Shown: positions 55,676-64,000 of the stretch, one piece after another
How the letters are laid out: each line of letters starts with the position of its first letter
Position numbering within the stretch: the stretch's first letter is position 1
Program-made: the position numbers and the translations under genes
Notes under the pieces: generated by a model
Told to the model about the DNA's origin: nothing
The model's database searches: none
Seen by the model: the letters and a program-made list of their open reading frames with translations, nothing else
Assembly (NCBI GenBank): GCA_022426155.1
Contig: JAKMEE010000005.1
Location: 62,001-126,000 of the forward strand
Source: Candidatus Poseidonia sp.
GTDB lineage: Archaea > Thermoplasmatota > Poseidoniia > Poseidoniales > Poseidoniaceae
DNA: 64,000 bases
Direction: 5' to 3'

Positions 55676-56638
55676 ATGGACGAGGGATTGCCTGAGCAAC
55701 TACCGTTTCTTCCCTCCCGCATCATTTCACATGAGCATGGTATTTTGGTAACTGGCATGGACGGTGAATTGGCCGTTCTTGATGAGCATTTTAACCTGAA
55801 ATCCCCCGTCAACAAACCCTTTCCAATGAGTATCAGTCACGCAGTTATCGTTGACAATCGATTGTATGCAACCTGGATTGATGGTGAACTAATGATGGCC
55901 AGAATGGGATGTATTCCACTGGATCAACCGATTCAACAGGGGCCTGAAAGAGCAGCCTTACGTACGTCTACTACCATTCTTGATGCGAAACATCCCGCAG
56001 GATCGACCTGGTCGCATGTCTTGGATGCTGAGCCTCTTGGCTTAACGGCTGTTGAAGGAATATTGGTGTTCACACTTTGGAACAAAGGCACCTATGGGCT
56101 TGACCTCAGTGCCAATGAAATTTGGCGCATGCCACCCCCAAACTGGCAATATGAACGGAAGCGCCCACGCATGAATGAAGTGATTGGACTTTCAATCAAC
56201 GATGGAGAATGCTTTGTAACCTCAAAAGGAGGTCGTTTCCAAAAACTCAATGTGATCACCGGTGAATGCTTGGAGGAAACAATGCATGAACAACCCGAGG
56301 CCCCACTTGAACAAGTCTTCCATCACCAACAACACACTCTCATCTGTTCAACAAATGGAGAAGTTGCTTGGGTACATAATGGTGATTTAAAGCGGAAATT
56401 GAAACTTAACGGGCCTGTCCAAAGTGCAACTTGGGATGGATTCATTCATGGATGGAGAATTGCTGGTTGGAGAGAAGAACTTCTCCTCACCGATGATGTG
56501 GTTTCACGACAAAGTTGGAATGAAATCCCCATACATGTCCACCCAGTTGAAGGAGGTGGCATCGTGTTATTCAATGACGGAACATGGGCAAATAGCCCAC
56601 ATGAACATCCGCCAATTCGGTTAAATGAAGAGGAATGA
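55676..56638 (+). CDS. Unknown protein, probable beta-propeller
   Basis: 320 aa from ATG 55676, which has GAGGTGG ahead of it; the frame extends to a TTG 12 bp earlier. No signal peptide. Repeating short stretches of the form (I/V)xxxxG(E/G)xxxL followed by a Trp or Asn turn (GILVTGMDGELAVLDE, NRLYATWIDGELMMAR, GECFVTSKGGRFQKLN) suggest a cytoplasmic WD40/PQQ-like propeller. No family recognised. One base from the convergent S27ae stop. Confidence 0.7.
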   Translation: MDEGLPEQLPFLPSRIISHEHGILVTGMDGELAVLDEHFNLKSPVNKPFPMSISHAVIVDNRLYATWIDGELMMARMGCIPLDQPIQQGPERAALRTSTTILDAKHPAGSTWSHVLDAEPLGLTAVEGILVFTLWNKGTYGLDLSANEIWRMPPPNWQYERKRPRMNEVIGLSINDGECFVTSKGGRFQKLNVITGECLEETMHEQPEAPLEQVFHHQQHTLICSTNGEVAWVHNGDLKRKLKLNGPVQSATWDGFIHGWRIAGWREELLLTDDVVSRQSWNEIPIHVHPVEGGGIVLFNDGTWANSPHEHPPIRLNEEE

Positions 56639-56812
56639 TCAAGAATCATTCATTGCGGTATAACCACAACGACCGCAGGATTTGCGGTCTTCATGAGCAG
56701 CAAGGAAGACACCAGGTCCACATTCAGGGCAGCTTTCTGCGCGAACGAGTTTCCCATCTTCAACCTTGTATTTTGACCACTTAGCAGTAGCATTAGGAGT
56801 TCCGTTTGGCAT
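56639..56812 (-). CDS. rps27ae: Ribosomal protein S27ae (eS31)
   Basis: 57 aa, beginning [16 protein letters not shown] four-Cys zinc ribbon, SCPECGPG and SCGRCGY, with the hallmark [11 protein letters not shown] between. Small-subunit protein. Start overlaps the S24e stop by one base (TGATG). Last gene of the Rpo7-Spt4-S24e-S27ae operon. Confidence 0.96.
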   Translation of the reverse strand: MPNGTPNATAKWSKYKVEDGKLVRAESCPECGPGVFLAAHEDRKSCGRCGYTAMNDS

Positions 56813-57123
56813 CACTCATCGCCTCCTTCTGGAGCTGCATTACCTGAGCGGAACACTTCATGGCGCTTGTGAATGTATTCTGGCTCAACGGCCATGGCTT
56901 CTTGGGATTCGTAGATGTACGCCAGCCCAGTCGTCAATGGTTGTCCGAATCGAGTTTGACAATCCTTGACAACAATCCACTCAGGGTTTGATCCTGGTTC
57001 AAGTGTTTTCACCAAATCCATCACTTCTTTGCGTGAGGGGGTGGTTTTGCCTTCGTGCTTCCAACTGAACGAAATTTCAATTCGGTTCAAGAGTTTGTTT
57101 TGTTTTCTTTCTGTAATGTTCAT
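56812..57123 (-). CDS. rps24e: Ribosomal protein S24e
   Basis: 103 aa. Family motifs: [49 protein letters not shown] and a basic IHKRHE. Small-subunit protein found in archaea and eukaryotes, in its usual gene order after Spt4 (9 bp gap) and before S27ae. Confidence 0.97.
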   Translation of the reverse strand: MNITERKQNKLLNRIEISFSWKHEGKTTPSRKEVMDLVKTLEPGSNPEWIVVKDCQTRFGQPLTTGLAYIYESQEAMAVEPEYIHKRHEVFRSGNAAPEGGDE

Positions 57124-57132
57124 GATATCACC

Positions 57133-57342
57133 TCATCGGATGCTGACTTTGAGAGCATATTTTCCTGGTTGTTCAACCATTAAACGCTTGGCAATTTCTG
57201 AGCGCTCCGGTTGCATGATAATGACGTAGCCGGTCCATTCTGTGGAAACCTGTGCAGAGGGGTGGCGTGGGCATTGGTCAACTTCATCGTTGAGGATGAG
57301 GTGACATTCTCCACAAGCAAATGGGATTTTTGCCATAATCAT
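57133..57342 (-). CDS. spt4: Transcription elongation factor Spt4 (RpoE'')
   Basis: 69 aa; ATG 57342 overlaps the rpo7 stop (ATGA), with ATG 57336 as a second choice. Zinc ribbon CGECH...CPRH followed by TEWTGYVIIMQPERSEIAKRL and PGKYALKV, the Spt4 signature. Pairs with Spt5 to keep RNA polymerase processive. The fourth zinc ligand is His where most Spt4 have Cys. Confidence 0.95.
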   Translation of the reverse strand: MIMAKIPFACGECHLILNDEVDQCPRHPSAQVSTEWTGYVIIMQPERSEIAKRLMVEQPGKYALKVSIR

Positions 57343-57905
57343 TCACCGTCCCTGTTCTTCTTTGGATCGTGAATCCATTCGTGGCAGCCCAGACCGTCTT
57401 GCTTGCTGGTCAGCCCAATCTTTGAGCGTCGTGGATCAGTTGTGTCCGGTGAGATTGACACGATGCGAGCACGGACTGATGAACCAACCCCCATTTTACG
57501 GTTGGAACTACGGCCTACAATTTCAGATTTACCGATGTTCATGTCAACCGGCTCATCCATGATGGTTGATTTGTGAAGAAGGGCCTCCATAGGGCCAATA
57601 CGCACGAAAGCGCCAAAGTCGTTGATTTCGGTAATTGCACCTTCAACGATTTCTTGGTCATCCATGCAAAATAACACTGCATCGAATTGAACTTTTTGGT
57701 AAATTGCACCATCACCGTGAATGATACGGCCACGTCCGATTGTCTTGTGATTGTTGGTCACCAAGATGAAGCGGTTTTGCTCATCAAACCGACCCTCAAA
57801 GGCGGTCATGGAAAGTCGGTCAATGTGCTGGTCCAAGGATTGGCCCTTGCGCATGTATTCCGCAGGAATGCGGATTGTGTCTTCCTTGGTTACTACCTTG
57901 TACAT
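57339..57905 (-). CDS. rpo7: DNA-directed RNA polymerase subunit Rpo7 (RpoE')
   Basis: 188 aa. N-terminal RNP-like half (MYKVVTKEDTIRIPAEYM) and C-terminal S1/OB domain (EIVEGAITEINDFGAFVRIGPMEALLHKS), as in Rpb7. Forms the stalk with Rpo4. Ribosome binding site GAGGTGAAAAA just before the ATG. First gene of the operon. Confidence 0.97.
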   Translation of the reverse strand: MYKVVTKEDTIRIPAEYMRKGQSLDQHIDRLSMTAFEGRFDEQNRFILVTNNHKTIGRGRIIHGDGAIYQKVQFDAVLFCMDDQEIVEGAITEINDFGAFVRIGPMEALLHKSTIMDEPVDMNIGKSEIVGRSSNRKMGVGSSVRARIVSISPDTTDPRRSKIGLTSKQDGLGCHEWIHDPKKNRDGE

Positions 57906-58169
57906 TTTTTCACCTCTGTGATGTTCTCAAAAGAGGCAAGGGAGAGACGGAAGCCATAACGACTGTTCCGTCCTTCACCGGGTTACCTCAGGAGAGAATG
58001 CGACCGAAGTCATGCTGTCCACCGTCGACCCCTATTTAATTCAAACGGCAATGTCTCGCCCTGCACCACATTGGCGCCGATCTTGTGGCGCAGATGAAAC
58101 ATCAAAGAAAAGAGGTTTTAGAGCATGGATGAGCCATAAGCCATAACAACCCCCCGAGGGCGGTGGAGA
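57906..58169. other. Divergent intergenic region between rpo7 and the giant surface-protein gene
   Basis: 264 bp with no convincing gene. A TATA-like element (minus AATTAAATAG at 58031-58040) lies ~125 bp from the rpo7 start and ~130 bp from the start at 58170; because it is near-palindromic it could serve either side. Both messages would then have a leader of about 100 nt. A GC-rich stretch (58070-58100) and an AT-rich one follow; I see no tRNA or known riboswitch. Confidence 0.5.
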
Positions 58170-61100
58170 ATGATGTCAAGAGACCCCAGTCGTGGATTCG
58201 CCCCAATCGTGGTGGCGATAGCGCTGGTAATGCTCCTGTTAGGAGTTCCAATAACAGCAATGATTGATGGCAATGAACTCCCTCCTGAACCCATCGTCAC
58301 AGCCAGCAACCATGACGAAGCATGGAACCCTTCATCCCAACCTTGGGCCCAATACGGAGGAGTGCCAACACATAACCCGGTCATACCTGCTCACGACCCC
58401 GACGGTGGTCCTGGAGAGGGGAACCTTAGCGAGATGACCGAATACGCCTCAATATTGGACCCAGTTGTGAATTGGCAAGCATTCTCAACCGGAGAAGGGG
58501 CTGACGGTTACGGCTCAGTTGTTGGAAATTTCAGTCAAAGCATTGTCGCAACAGAGGCTGCTATTGAGCGATGTGGCCTAGGCACACTCTCACCCGTCAT
58601 GGTATCAAGTACGGTGGTCGAAGGCGGACGGGATAGTTCCTTGAGTATTGTTTCGGGGGACGATGCCAAAATTGCATGGCAGGTGGACTTGGGGGTCACA
58701 GAAACAATTCGATCCACGCCAATCATTCACGACATTGACCAAGATGACCGACCAGAAATCATCGTTGTCTATGATACTGCTTCAGCACTCAACATCGACG
58801 TCTGGTCACCTGAGCTGTCCTGCACAGAGTCAGGTTGGCAAACCTCAGGTCACTCCAATGAATTGATGTGGTCTTATTCTGATGCAGATGTTCGCATTGG
58901 CTCACCTTCACCCCATTTCGCCACAGCCAACAGTAACCACCTTGCTGTGACTCAACCATTGCTTGCTGACCTCGAACTTGATGGAACACCAGAACTTGTC
59001 TTGGCCGTGGTTGACGACCCCAACAATGACCCTGTTCCGAAAGTTATGTCATTCGGATTAACAACAACGGTACCAAGCACTGCACAATGGGACGTGACAT
59101 TGGACCGGGGGACTCATCCATCCGACCCATCATGGGCTGAATTGGATGAATCAACATCTTCTGTGATTCTTACTACCATGGATGGTAATTCTGGAAACAT
59201 GTGGATTTGGCAAATTGATGGAGGTACGGGCTCACTTGATTGGGAACGAGTGAGTGTAGCGGGCACAGATTCAGACACAGATTCTCCAAGACTACGATTG
59301 CCAGGCCCTGTCATCGCCCAATTGGACGACGATGCCGCACCAGAAATGATCATCACAGTCCCAACTGATTCCAATGGCCGCACATCTGGGAGTGGGGCTC
59401 GTTTCATCGGCATGGAATTGACGTCAACAGATGAAATTTTCAACTTCCGTGCTCAAAATGGATACGCTGATGCCCAACCTCTGCCGTTGGATACTGACGA
59501 CGATGGTGTTGCTGATCGCTTATGCTGGGTCACATGGTACTCGGAATCAAGTTTGAATTTTGATCGGAAAGGCATGCTTGGATGCACCGATATCAGCGAT
59601 GAAACGACCGTTCTTGAATGGACCCGGGATCTGCAGCGAGGAAGTGGTAATGCTAACGACGAGATAGCGGTTTCACCGCCAATTTGGATGGACCTTGACG
59701 GAGAGGGGACTCAAGAAATCATTGTTGGATTCGGGCGTCGTGTGTGGGCGTATGACGGAGATACTGGTGCTGCTGCTGATATCAACGACGCATGGTCAAC
59801 ACCACTTACTATGCCACATCGCACGTGGGCCGCCCCCGCCGTAGCAGATGTTGATGGAGACGGTCAACTCGACCTCTTGTATGGAGACACTCTGGTATCC
59901 CAACGAGGTCCGGACTTCATGCCATCCTCAGACAATCGTGGAATTTCCTTCAACCCCACTGCTCCAAACCCTGGAGACACTGTCACCGTAACAGGGCAAT
60001 TTTCCAATATTGGAACCAGTGAAGCAGATGATGATGTGGATGCCGTATTGTACATGAACGGTGCAGAAATTGGACGACAGAGATTTAGCAACTCAGAACC
60101 AGTTGCGCCATCCGGAGAAGGAGGCCCATCTACATTTAGTGCACAATTTGTAGCTGAATTAGGAGTTCATGAATTTGAATTGGTCTTAGACATCAATGCC
60201 AACATTACCGAACATCGAGAAGACAATAATAGAGCAATTCAATCTCTGGTTGTTGTTGAACCGTACGTCGCTCGACTGAATGGCCCATCTCTTAATCCGC
60301 GGGTCCTCCCCGGAACCACTGAATTTGTGGACCTTGAAATCATGGCAACGGGTTCAGAGACTGGATCATGGACACTCAGTTACAACATCGAAGGACTACC
60401 AGAGGAATGGACTTTCCAAGCCTCGGGTATGCAAAATATGAATCCCGAATTGGAACCTAATTCACCGATATCTGTGACTTTTGAGGTATCTGTACCACAA
60501 GATGCACTTGGAGATGAATCAGGGTATGTGGATTTTCTTTTAGCATTGGATAGCAATTCTGCGGTGAACACAACACTTCGATTACCTGTTGAGGTATTCC
60601 GTACGAGAGGGTTAGATCTTGATGGCCCAACAGGATTGAATGAAACCATTGGCCAAGGTCGCCCTGGAACGACTGCCAAGGGTTGGCTCATGGTCGAAAA
60701 CCTTGGCAATGCCCCAGAAACGACCACCTCCATCACATGGACAGCTCCATCATGGGGCGGGACTCCATCCCTCCATGACGAGAATGGAAATGAATTATTT
60801 TCGTTAACATTGCAGCCTGGAGAACGCATCGAACTCTCCACACAACTCCCCACACCTAGTAGCGCAGGATATGGATCACAAACAGCATCAACTCTCACGA
60901 TCTGTTTGGGAAGTGGAGCAGATACATTGTGTGAATCGGCTGAAGTTCACTTCATAGCAGTTCGAACTGCTGCCGAACCAACACACGTACGAACACTTCC
61001 AAACTCAACCGTGTCCTGGGGGTTGAACGGTCAGATTCCAGCATCTGGCCAAATCCAATGGAACATGGCCGAAGCATCGATGCTCCAAACTAATTGGGAA

Positions 61101-63914
61101 TGGAGTGTTAGCGGCGACTATAGTATCAACGGCACTTACCTCGAAGCTAGTGGAATCGAGGGAGAAGCCATCAACGGCCTGTTGACTTTAGATTTACCAC
61201 AGAATGCCATTCCACAACGTCATCAATTCGTAGAACATGATGATATTGAAGAGGATGATTCACTTAACATCACACTCCATGTATTGCAAGTCTATCGGTC
61301 GATGGCCAATATTCTCTCACCCATAGCAGATGAAAACCAACCAATCCTCTCCCTGAATACCAGCGAACAGCATCGATTTTTACTACGACTAGAGAACCCT
61401 GGTAACGGCGAGGATACATTTGTTCTAACAGGTGAAGCCTATGACCACGAGACACAGGTGAATCCAGATGTTGAATTCACATATTATGACCCACAAAAGA
61501 CGCTAGGTGCCCTCTCAACAAGCATTGGTTCTGTTGACGTCATGCTATCTCCAGACATACCCGCACAAGTGCCGTTTTGGTTATCATTTACCTGGACATC
61601 CCTCGGAGGATCCAACGTATCTCATACAGCGACCATGCTCGTTCAAGTGCAACCAAGCCATGAATGGAATTTGAGTCTCGTGAGCGACCAACAGCAAACC
61701 GTCTTACCTGGTGAAAGTATACAATTGAATTATACAGCAGAGAATGTTGGTAATGCTGCAGATACACTTGCACTCTCTCCACAGATTTCAGTTCAATACT
61801 CTGGGAATGATTCTTCATTGTGGAACATTGAAACTGTGACCACTGAGCTCATTGAAATAAATGCTACAACCAACCTCTCACTCACACTCACTGTGCCAAG
61901 CGATGCTTGGTTCCAAACAAAGATCGATGTTAATGTAAATCTCATGGCAAGTGGATTTGTGATTGGAACCACAAATTTCTCATTGGATGTAGGACAAATG
62001 TCTGGATGGAAGTTGAACTTAACCGGGGCAACATTGGACATTCATCCGGAGGGACAAAACCTCACCCTCAATGTTGAACATCTGGGTAACGGCCCTGAAA
62101 TCCCCTATTTCAGCAAAGCTGGCGCTGGATGGAACATTACGCTACCTGAAGAGAGCAACATGGTGGAACCCTTCGGCAGCACAACAATGACTCTCTTTGT
62201 CCAACCACCTGAACAAGCCGTTGCTGGTGAAGTTGGCGTCTTACGAATCCGAATTTCTGATGACGACCTCTCAGGCGTTACCGTCGAGGAAGTTCCAGTT
62301 CGCATCGGTGCCACACCAGGATTGAACATTGACCACCGAAGTCAATGGAAGGTCAATGAATTAGGTGGATTCCCAACCGCCTGGGTGGAAAACATCGGCA
62401 ACGATATCGCACTCTTGACGTTTGATGTTCAAGGGCTCCCATCTGGATGGAGCACAGAACAGGGGACGATACTTGTGCTAGCGCCCGGTGAAATCAGAGG
62501 AATTCCGCTAAGCCTTCTCCCTGCACAAGATTGGGACGGGCAGAGGTTTTTGGTCACTTTAAATGTTTATCACCCGCTGATGGGAACAACAACTTATGGA
62601 CTCGAAATTGAAGAATCCCCACTCTCATTCGCATCCTCGCCTGTCGTGGATGCTTACATCGGAACTGAACGCTCAGTGAATCTCTACAATCCTACGTCCA
62701 CAGTTTGGGCCTATGCGAGTGATCTCCCGGTCGCATCAGATGGAACAGAACTCACATTTACTCAGCCGAGTTCAACCGGTGAAGAAAAAATTGAATTCTC
62801 AGGAAATGAAACTGATGGTAATCTCTCCATGTATATTGTTGCCCGTGCATATCCAGATGCAACTGCGGATTGTTCATTCATTGCAGGTTCATTCGGTGAA
62901 CTTGGCAGGACCACAGTCACTGGAAGTATTGGCACATGTGAACTCGTCGCCTCACTCGATCAAGATTTGACGGCAGTCATCACCATGGTGACAACCGAAG
63001 GCGAACAAGTCCCTCTTGATGTGAATTCATGGTTTGTCCCTGCAGGCAGTAACAAGAGCGTGAACCTGAGTGTTCTCGATTGGACTCCAAACCCAGGAGA
63101 ATTCACGATTCAACTCAACCTTCTCGACCAATTTGGTCGTTCACTTGACCAAGAAGAACAATCTGTCATCGCTCGAGAAACTGGCTGGAATATAGGAATC
63201 AATTCTATGACATCTGATGGAAGCATTACCATCGGAATTAAGCGCAGTGGATACAGTGTTCTCAATAACGCCATCTGTCAATTAACCGTAGAATCAGACC
63301 GTGATTGGAGTGTAACGTTCTTCGTTGATATCGCCTATTCGGATTATGCCCCAGTCATCGTCATAGAGGACCCTGGTGTTCTGGAAAAAGACGATAAATT
63401 GACGGCAAGTATTGGTTGCTCATCACCCTTTGATATTGATGATGACCCCACCGACAACACCCTGTCAACGTATTATGACTCAGCGAATCCCCTTGTCATT
63501 GAATCTGGTGACGCCGGGTGGGTGATTGGAGTTGCTGCATTCATACTCGCTGCGGCTTGGATCCTAGGTTTCATTCAGACAAAGAAACCAGAAGAACGTG
63601 AACCTGCCCGTCAGACAAAGAAACGAGGTATGTCAGAAGAACCTCCTGAACAGACCAGCGAAGAAATATCAGAAGTGGAAGAGAGCATGAGTCTGGAAAT
63701 TGAGGAGATTCCTGAGCAAGAAAATGAAAAAGAACAAGACCTTCAAGATGATGTCTTGCCCAGTACGATTGAGATCATCGATGAACCTGTGCCAGAGCCT
63801 GATGCAACTGCTAGTGGTCGTTTAGCATCATTACGTGATGAATTGACAGAAGATAATTCCACACCCCCATCCGAACCATTGGAAGATCGGATGAGTCGCT
63901 TCTTTGACCAATGA
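58170..63914 (+). CDS. Giant cell-surface protein, FG-GAP/VCBS-like, CARDB and Ig-like modules
   Basis: 1914 aa, ATG 58170 behind GGTGGAG. Signal segment at ~10-32 (FAPIVVAIALVMLLLGVP). Residues ~170-580 carry propeller-type repeats (DIDQDDRPEIIVVYD, DLELDGTPELVLAV, ADVDGDGQLDLLYGD), then a CARDB-like domain (~590-700: PGDTVTVTGQFSNIGTSEADD, LDINANITEHREDNN), then a string of beta domains with (G)NxxDTxxL turns (~700-1780) and many NxS/T sites. One membrane helix at ~1783-1803, then a ~110-residue acidic tail inside. A wall-anchored scaffold or adhesin is inference. Confidence 0.85.
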   Translation: MMSRDPSRGFAPIVVAIALVMLLLGVPITAMIDGNELPPEPIVTASNHDEAWNPSSQPWAQYGGVPTHNPVIPAHDPDGGPGEGNLSEMTEYASILDPVVNWQAFSTGEGADGYGSVVGNFSQSIVATEAAIERCGLGTLSPVMVSSTVVEGGRDSSLSIVSGDDAKIAWQVDLGVTETIRSTPIIHDIDQDDRPEIIVVYDTASALNIDVWSPELSCTESGWQTSGHSNELMWSYSDADVRIGSPSPHFATANSNHLAVTQPLLADLELDGTPELVLAVVDDPNNDPVPKVMSFGLTTTVPSTAQWDVTLDRGTHPSDPSWAELDESTSSVILTTMDGNSGNMWIWQIDGGTGSLDWERVSVAGTDSDTDSPRLRLPGPVIAQLDDDAAPEMIITVPTDSNGRTSGSGARFIGMELTSTDEIFNFRAQNGYADAQPLPLDTDDDGVADRLCWVTWYSESSLNFDRKGMLGCTDISDETTVLEWTRDLQRGSGNANDEIAVSPPIWMDLDGEGTQEIIVGFGRRVWAYDGDTGAAADINDAWSTPLTMPHRTWAAPAVADVDGDGQLDLLYGDTLVSQRGPDFMPSSDNRGISFNPTAPNPGDTVTVTGQFSNIGTSEADDDVDAVLYMNGAEIGRQRFSNSEPVAPSGEGGPSTFSAQFVAELGVHEFELVLDINANITEHREDNNRAIQSLVVVEPYVARLNGPSLNPRVLPGTTEFVDLEIMATGSETGSWTLSYNIEGLPEEWTFQASGMQNMNPELEPNSPISVTFEVSVPQDALGDESGYVDFLLALDSNSAVNTTLRLPVEVFRTRGLDLDGPTGLNETIGQGRPGTTAKGWLMVENLGNAPETTTSITWTAPSWGGTPSLHDENGNELFSLTLQPGERIELSTQLPTPSSAGYGSQTASTLTICLGSGADTLCESAEVHFIAVRTAAEPTHVRTLPNSTVSWGLNGQIPASGQIQWNMAEASMLQTNWEWSVSGDYSINGTYLEASGIEGEAINGLLTLDLPQNAIPQRHQFVEHDDIEEDDSLNITLHVLQVYRSMANILSPIADENQPILSLNTSEQHRFLLRLENPGNGEDTFVLTGEAYDHETQVNPDVEFTYYDPQKTLGALSTSIGSVDVMLSPDIPAQVPFWLSFTWTSLGGSNVSHTATMLVQVQPSHEWNLSLVSDQQQTVLPGESIQLNYTAENVGNAADTLALSPQISVQYSGNDSSLWNIETVTTELIEINATTNLSLTLTVPSDAWFQTKIDVNVNLMASGFVIGTTNFSLDVGQMSGWKLNLTGATLDIHPEGQNLTLNVEHLGNGPEIPYFSKAGAGWNITLPEESNMVEPFGSTTMTLFVQPPEQAVAGEVGVLRIRISDDDLSGVTVEEVPVRIGATPGLNIDHRSQWKVNELGGFPTAWVENIGNDIALLTFDVQGLPSGWSTEQGTILVLAPGEIRGIPLSLLPAQDWDGQRFLVTLNVYHPLMGTTTYGLEIEESPLSFASSPVVDAYIGTERSVNLYNPTSTVWAYASDLPVASDGTELTFTQPSSTGEEKIEFSGNETDGNLSMYIVARAYPDATADCSFIAGSFGELGRTTVTGSIGTCELVASLDQDLTAVITMVTTEGEQVPLDVNSWFVPAGSNKSVNLSVLDWTPNPGEFTIQLNLLDQFGRSLDQEEQSVIARETGWNIGINSMTSDGSITIGIKRSGYSVLNNAICQLTVESDRDWSVTFFVDIAYSDYAPVIVIEDPGVLEKDDKLTASIGCSSPFDIDDDPTDNTLSTYYDSANPLVIESGDAGWVIGVAAFILAAAWILGFIQTKKPEEREPARQTKKRGMSEEPPEQTSEEISEVEESMSLEIEEIPEQENEKEQDLQDDVLPSTIEIIDEPVPEPDATASGRLASLRDELTEDNSTPPSEPLEDRMSRFFDQ

Positions 63915-63944
63915 GCTCCAAGCAAGGGCTTATGGGAGAGCGGC

Positions 63945-64000
63945 ATGGCCGCAAATCATGGAAGGCTTGCCCATCGCCTCAACATCGCCGTTCTTCACCC
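63945..64000 (+). CDS. Possible start of a further gene, cut by the window end
   Basis: ATG 63945 follows GGAGAG with a 4-base gap and opens MAANHGRLAHRLNIAVLHP, with the frame unbroken to the end. ATG 63958 in another frame and 63932 are alternatives, so the true frame is not settled. Confidence 0.3.
   Translation, partial: MAANHGRLAHRLNIAVLH

Noticed and set aside
58070-58169. Possible small RNA in the rpo7/surface-protein gap
   Set aside because: No consistent C/D or tRNA-like folding could be traced by eye.

Overview
This window is archaeal chromosome. The evidence is a run Rpo7 - Spt4 - ribosomal S24e - S27ae, archaeal-type alanyl- and valyl-tRNA synthetases, archease and RtcB, a D-aminoacyl-tRNA deacylase of the archaeal DtdA type, a geranylgeranyl reductase for ether lipids, an archaeal SRP RNA, and TATA boxes about 27-30 bp upstream of the SRP RNA and the tRNA-Thr gene. 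Very large secreted proteins built from thrombospondin-type-3 (TSP3), PKD and CARDB-like modules, together with quinone-linked aerobic metabolism, suggest a marine heterotroph of the Marine Group II/III (Poseidoniia) kind; that placement is inference from gene content. I see no insertion sequence, prophage, rRNA or CRISPR array. Genes are packed tightly, often with 1-8 bp overlaps and clear GAGGTGA-type ribosome binding sites.

Layout. 0-3 kb: end of a PfkB-like gene, archease, then on the minus strand SRP RNA, a CXXXY-type CcmE and class 2 PyrD. 2.9-11.7 kb (plus): unknown protein, type IA topoisomerase, geranylgeranyl reductase, membrane protein, and a lipoprotein joining TSP3 repeats to a PNGase F-like domain. 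11.6-18.9 kb (minus): TSP3 surface protein, PKD-like membrane protein, aminopeptidase P, MqnC-like radical SAM enzyme. 19-29.3 kb (minus): six-gene operon RND transporter - EVE protein - aminotransferase - TPR-like membrane protein - GlyA - unknown. 29.4-32 kb: ValRS. 32-36.7 kb: Y-family polymerase, RecA-like ATPase with altered Walker A, divergent B-family polymerase and a small coiled-coil protein; this is the best candidate for an uncommon system, a translesion or mutasome-like module. 36.7-46.4 kb: SerA, membrane protein, persulfide-dioxygenase-like MBL protein, RmuC, Nudix, AlaRS, RtcB. 46.5-48.4 kb: tRNA-Thr(GGU), GT-C-like membrane protein, tRNA-Ser(GGA). 48.5-52 kb (plus): zinc-ribbon membrane protein, SufS-type cysteine desulfurase, membrane-anchored subtilase. 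52-56.6 kb: methyltransferase, zinc-finger protein, proline dehydrogenase, DtdA, unknown. 56.6-57.9 kb: the transcription/translation operon. 58.2-63.9 kb: a 1914-residue surface protein.

How they fit together. GlyA and SerA belong to serine/glycine metabolism. PyrD class 2, proline dehydrogenase, an MqnC-like enzyme and CcmE all point to a quinone- and cytochrome-c-based respiratory chain. The PNGase F-like lipoprotein, subtilase, aminopeptidase P and proline dehydrogenase together would suit a cell that deglycosylates and degrades external glycoproteins and oxidises the amino acids. Archease and RtcB, 44 kb apart, form the RNA ligase pair.
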